64,000 nt of DNA from Pararge aegeria. Taxonomy: Eukaryota > Arthropoda > Insecta > Lepidoptera > Nymphalidae. How positions within the stretch are numbered: the first letter of the stretch is position 1; each line of letters starts with the position of its first letter. The stretch is from positions 2,790,001 through 2,854,000 of the forward strand of contig NC_053183.1 of NCBI RefSeq assembly GCF_905163445.1, given 5' to 3'. The position numbers were made by a program, and so were the translations under genes. Under the pieces are notes generated by a model, which saw only the letters and a list, made by a program, of their open reading frames with translations, did no database searches and was not told the origin of the DNA. Shown piece after piece: positions 28,001 through 34,000 of this stretch.

Positions 28001-31000
28001 TAGCAAAGTTCTAGAATGGTATGATAGTTGCATAAATAACTGACACTTTCTAGCACGCACGATAAGCGTTATCGTTCAGCTTTATCTGAAACGATTGTAG
28101 CGACATGCTAGATGTACGCAAGTTTTAAGCCAGATCGAACGAATAGCGGGTTTTCATAAATTGGAAGTCTTACCGATTGCTCTCCTATCTAAGGCAGATC
28201 CAATATCACACCTCACTAACACAACGTGGCACAACACTGTTAAAGTAATATCCAATGCGTAATTTATCGAAAAGGTTGTATGGACACTTTATCGAGGTGA
28301 GTCCGAAACGCGACTGTCCCGGGTGCGCCGCTGGAATCGATCGGTCTGCGCATATTCCTTCGCGCCCCGCGTCACTCCGGCCACCCCCTATATCTTATGT
28401 ATGAAAGCAATACCAGGGAAAAGTGAGAAAGGCTTGCCATCGGCCGTCCCGTTGCGTGGCTACAGTATTGCAACCGTTTTATTACGGCCATTTTATTTTA
28501 TTGTCAATAAATTTACGCATGAGGACTTACATTTAAAACACTTAGTGGCCGGATCTTCATTCATGCGTAAAAGCACTGCCTACCTGTTTTTTGTGGCGTG
28601 GTGGAAAAGCTTTATTGCTACCTCCGACCCTCGGGCAGGACGGAGGTTATGTGGGACTACCCCCCTCTAAAGTCCAATACCCCTACTAAAAACAACACGG
28701 TATATCCCTCTTGTTGGCTTTGTTAGACGCCCGGGGAACAAGCACTGCCTACTACATTTTCATATAACTCTTCGCACGCCACTCCTTCCTCCGTTGGCTC
28801 ATCCAGCTCAACGGCCACACCTTTTCTGAACATATTATATACTCACTAGTTCTGCCGGCGACTTTCGTATTTATAATATTAATACTTAATGTGGATATTT
28901 AACACCAACTCGGATAACTTCACTAGACGAAGAATTTTAAAACAAACACAATCTACGTTCTTGCATAGCTTCTAGCCACCATTTTTTCGTCCGGAAAATA
29001 TTCTGGAACATTCTAGGTTAGCCCTAGAATGTTCCAGAATATTTTCCGGAATATTTGGCTATAACAAATCTTTCAGCTTTAATGTTCCCTAAACTATATG
29101 CATTATAATACTAGAGAAAATACCACTATCAGAATAAATACTACCTCCTTTATCGCCCTTGATACAATCCAGGCCTTGACACAAAATTCCACAAGGTCAT
29201 AATAATAATTGAAGTATATACATTTTTATCCAGGGTTCAAATGGTCTTACTAAGCCGAAAATCACTTTGTATGGAGGGATTACAGGCAAATTAATGAAGG
29301 ACCTCCCTTATATCCTCTCCCCCTCTGTTTTTCTATGGTTTGGCAAGCTTAACTGTTTAGTTAATAATGATCCAGTCGACGATATCGTGCTCGATAGCCC
29401 TCCCTATCGAGCTAAACCATATCAAATAAGAAGTTAGGGGTAATATAATTACGTCTTATCTGGTGAGATCAATTTCTGTATAATCCAGATTAAATTTATA
29501 GTTATACTACTTAGCAGTACGCAAGGCGTGGACTCGGTTTCTTACCAGGAAAGGAGAAATGTATTTCCTTAAAATTGCATAAAAAAAAGGCAAAAATCCT
29601 CCTACTATACGAGTTATATATCAATTTTAGGGTACGCCGTGCTTTTGTGCATGTATGAAGTGCACGTCACTGGCTGTACGGCTTTTTACAAATCCGGCGG
29701 GACCGCTTGTTTTTCTGGGGCAAAAAGTAGCCTATATTACTCTCCGGCCTTTCAATTAACTCTTTACTGAAATATTTGATAGAAGCAGGCGTTACTTTGC
29801 GGAATTCCATGATACATTATAAAAATTAAGCTTAATTTGCTATATTCCGCGAAAAGCAGGAGAATTTGTATGGTGTAATTTATAATTTCTTCAATCCTTA
29901 TACTCCACGCCAAACCGATCTGCGGAAATTTACCCTCTACGCACATTTCGTTTCGAAATTGGAGCATCCTCAGGAGAAGTTGACTTTACAATGAATAATT
30001 GTTAAGAAAACATCTCTTGAGTTAAGTCTTAACTATTATTCATTGTAAAGTCAACATCTCCTCATAATCTATACCGAAAATCAGTTTGATTGTTGTCTTC
30101 GTAAGGGGGTATAGTTAGGACAAACTACCAAATTTTAGCATTTATAATATTAGCATGGGTACCACTTAATCCTAAACGATTCTGGGATCTGTTGTAAATC
30201 TAAGCACTAATAATGATAATAAGCTATTAATAATTAGAGTACCAGTATAAGCAGTAAACTATACTACTATAAGTCGACTATAATTATTTCATAACAATAC
30301 TCACCTTCACTTGATTGGAAAGCAATCTCCTATGCATTAGAAGTACGATTACATTTTATTTTTTCATGTGTGTTCTTTATAAAAGACATGTAGAATTAGA
30401 TTGCTCATATAAAATTCAAAACACAATCACGCTTGGGAAGTTCCGTTTTTCTATTCTTTCAAGAAAGTAAATTGTTAAATTACAATTCTCTAGAAATGTA
30501 TTTCCTTTAAATGTAAAAATCACATATGCCTTTAATTCCCAATTGAGAGCTCCACGATAAATTGAGTTTTAGGTTCATATTATGATATTAATTATGGGAT
30601 AATCTGGTCTAAGTATTGTTGTTTTTAGATTACATTCTAGCAAGCTGTTATGTTAATTATCAAAAATCGTATTTGTAAAAATAAGAAAAATAAACTGTGT
30701 TTTTATAAAGACGACAATTAAAAAATGATAATCGAATGCTAAACAAAGAAAAAATGCAATTTATGATGTCATTCGTTTGGCTAACGAATTACTCTTAAGT
30801 TTTGATCATTTTTTATGGATTTATGTTGAGGCTCTTATCTTACCTGTACTTTTTATCCCTGTGCCATACAGAGATGTGCAGCATCTGATGGTCGTATACA
30901 GCATTCGGTAACGGCAGTTTCAGGTGTCTCTGGAACTCCGGTTCTCTCTTCCCGTAAAGGACTGAGGTACGCTGGAATATTGATCGCTGTGATGGCAAGC

Positions 31001-34000
31001 TCTGATCTTCCGCGACCCCGCTGATAACGACCTGTGATTAAAATACAGTAACTATAATAATCAGCTGCGTCAATGTTTATTTTTTTGTGGAAACAATCTA
31101 AAGTGGTCGTCTCTTGAAAAATCCGTCATAATCCAATAACCACTATGATTCTTTTATTGAATCTTGTTAGGTTGCAATTGCCTTATTTGCTCAGCATGTT
31201 ATAGATCACTGGGTACTTGGTTCGAATTAATGGTCCGCCGTACTAGCCCATAGTTTTGATATTGGCGTTGCCATAATGATAGTATCTTCTGTGTTAAAAT
31301 AGTTCCGTTCATATATTGGACATTGTAGGAGTAGGTTTCAATAATTTTGTTTGCCAATTTAAGAAGTGCACAGAGAACGAAGTTGGGTATATTCATCCGT
31401 TATTTTTTAGTATTAATCTTATTTTTTTTTTCTGTAAATGATTGTAAATATTGATGTTGGGAAAGAGCAACTACAGAGTTTCTACTGGTTTTTCTTGGTA
31501 GGATCTGCTTCCCGAACCGGTGGTAGAGTTACTACAAACTGACATACTTTATGTTTCAAAAGTGCTTATAAAGGCCTACTTGAAATAAACGAAATTTTAA
31601 TTTAAATTTTTTTTAATACCTTTGCATACGCGTTGATCTCGTCGACTTTTCCAGAAGAACGCTGCAGATCTCGACAGCGAATTACTGGAAAAGGAAACAA
31701 AAATTAATATTTTTTTGTTTAACATTACTAACCGAATAAAATAATCGTGGAACGATATCCACCACTCACCGTGCACGTCTATTATATCATTTCTCATGAC
31801 TATTTCTAAATCAATAGTTCCTTTTAATGCTTGAAATCGATCCGTGCTTCGCTCTAAGCGATTACTTGCGACGCTCTGCCTTTTTTCTTCACTGCTACTA
31901 ATACTGCTATCTTCCGGAGAGTAAGTTAGACAACGTCTTGATGTTTTATGTTCTAACACAGGTGTCATCAACCCATTTGATAGTAAATCTACCTCTAATT
32001 TACTTGTTTTACGAGCTCTTTCTTCACTGAGCACATTACTGGACCTTTTAAGATTCGGTAATGGAGTAATTGGGCTGGGAATCCCATTTTCTAATGTTAA
32101 ACCAAACAATTCTCTAGATCTTTTGTTTTGCACTGGTCCGTTCGTTTTGAGACTGCTGTGTGATACATTAGACCTTATTGAGTTGTTTAATGCATATCCC
32201 TTTTCTATAGGTACAATTTCAGAATATGCTGCACTTATTGGTTCACATAGTGAAGAGTTTTGTAATTCTATTGCCGGGCTGGGTAAGCCCATTTCTAAAG
32301 TTAGAACCAACGAAGATTTAGAATCAACTTGTTTCTGTTTCCAAATACTATCGATACTTACGGTGGATTTTTTTCTGCGAATGCATTTTTGTCTTCTCCA
32401 TCTACTATTTTTACAATCTCTTAGTGCAGAATATAAGTCTGGTGTTGATTCAGATGTTACTAGGTCCAGATTACGTTTTTCATTTAAAGAAGAGTTCATT
32501 GATCGCGATCTATTTAATGACATATTTACACGATCATAAACATTAGACTTATGGTTCACATCCACACATTTATCAGGAGTTCTTACTTCTCTTTCATTAT
32601 ATCCATCACCATCGTCTAAGATGAATCCTCCAATAGGAACATTCTTTAGTAACTTATCGTTGACTCTATGAATTGGAGCTCTCTTTTTAGTGGGTGTAGT
32701 TTTAGGAGACACTGAATTTTCTCTTGATAAGTTCACGTATCTCGCTTCTTTTATTAAATTTGTCTTCATTTCAGTTTGTGGTTTCACAAACAAATCTTTA
32801 ATCGTCTCGATTGTAGGAATTTCTTCTTCAATTGAGATTTTATCTTCGGGTTGCATATTGGTAAGTATTCTTCTTTTAGATTTTACTATTTTCGTGCTTT
32901 TAATTATGTCTTCTATCATTCTTTCTAGAGTTATATCTCCCATTTGGGTAGTTGAAACGGTTGACTCTGTTGTACTGTTAATAGAATCTTTCCCAAGAAT
33001 AAATTTATTTTCCATTTCTGTGGAGCTCTCTTCATCTTTTAATGGAATCGTAAAAGGAATATCCACTTTTGGGAAAAATTCAGTAATGTCGTTGTTACAA
33101 ACAGCTCGTTGTGACTTAGTATGCGCACTCATAGTGCTAAATCTAAGAGCAGCTAGTTTTACAGACAATGGCGTAATAGAAGGAGAACAACCATCCCGAA
33201 CTAAAGAATGAACATCTTTTTTATCAATAGAAGGAGATTTAAAAGAACTTTCAAACTCATTAGATTTTTTTCTAGTGCGTTTTAGTGGCCTTATATTTGT
33301 TGGACCATCTTCCTTTTTATTAAAATATAAAGGGTTATCTGTAAACATACAGTGACCAAATATAGGTAAAGTACATTTTTCTAAATTTGTTTTATCAACT
33401 ATAACGGGTTTTTCAACACAATTTATGACTAAATCTTTGTCATATTCTATTTCCACTAGACCTTCACTTGCAGTTTTTGTTGTACTTACTGTTTTTTTAT
33501 TACTTATTTGCTTTGCTATTACAAATGAACTTTTGTTACTACCTGAAGATGAGCTTAATCTTTCTGATAGCTCATTCAATGATGGTTCAGAAACACTATG
33601 ACTTAGTTTTGGTGATATTATTAAACTTCTATCTTGCTTGATTCTTCTTTCTGATTTATAAATACAACTATTCCTATTAAAAACTACGTTATTATTGCAG
33701 CTGGTTTCGAGTTTCCTCTTTTTAGCTTCTCTAACTCTTCTACTATACGTAGGAGGAGTAGGAGGTAAATCTGGAGGAATATCGTCTTTCGATGCATTTC
33801 GATATAGCATTCTTTTTTCGATATTAGGATTACCAGAGGTAGGGGTAATGTTGCTTACGTCTTTTAAAGCATTGCTATCAATTTTTTTCATAAAACCTTC
33901 TCTAAAGTGATTAGGCGTATTGCCTACACAATTAATGTTTTCTTTATCCACATTGCGGCAGTTATTTTTCCGAGCTGCCGCACCTAAAGACCTTCTCTGA

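Noticed and set aside
28323..28670. 115-codon plus-strand ORF
   Set aside because: It spans a GC-rich patch and antisense retroelement sequence. The convincing peptide in this area is on the minus strand.
32123..33211. Two plus-strand open frames of 138 and 173 codons
   Set aside because: They lie antisense to the 2.4 kb coding exon, whose composition keeps the opposite strand open. They have no family resemblance or splice context of their own.
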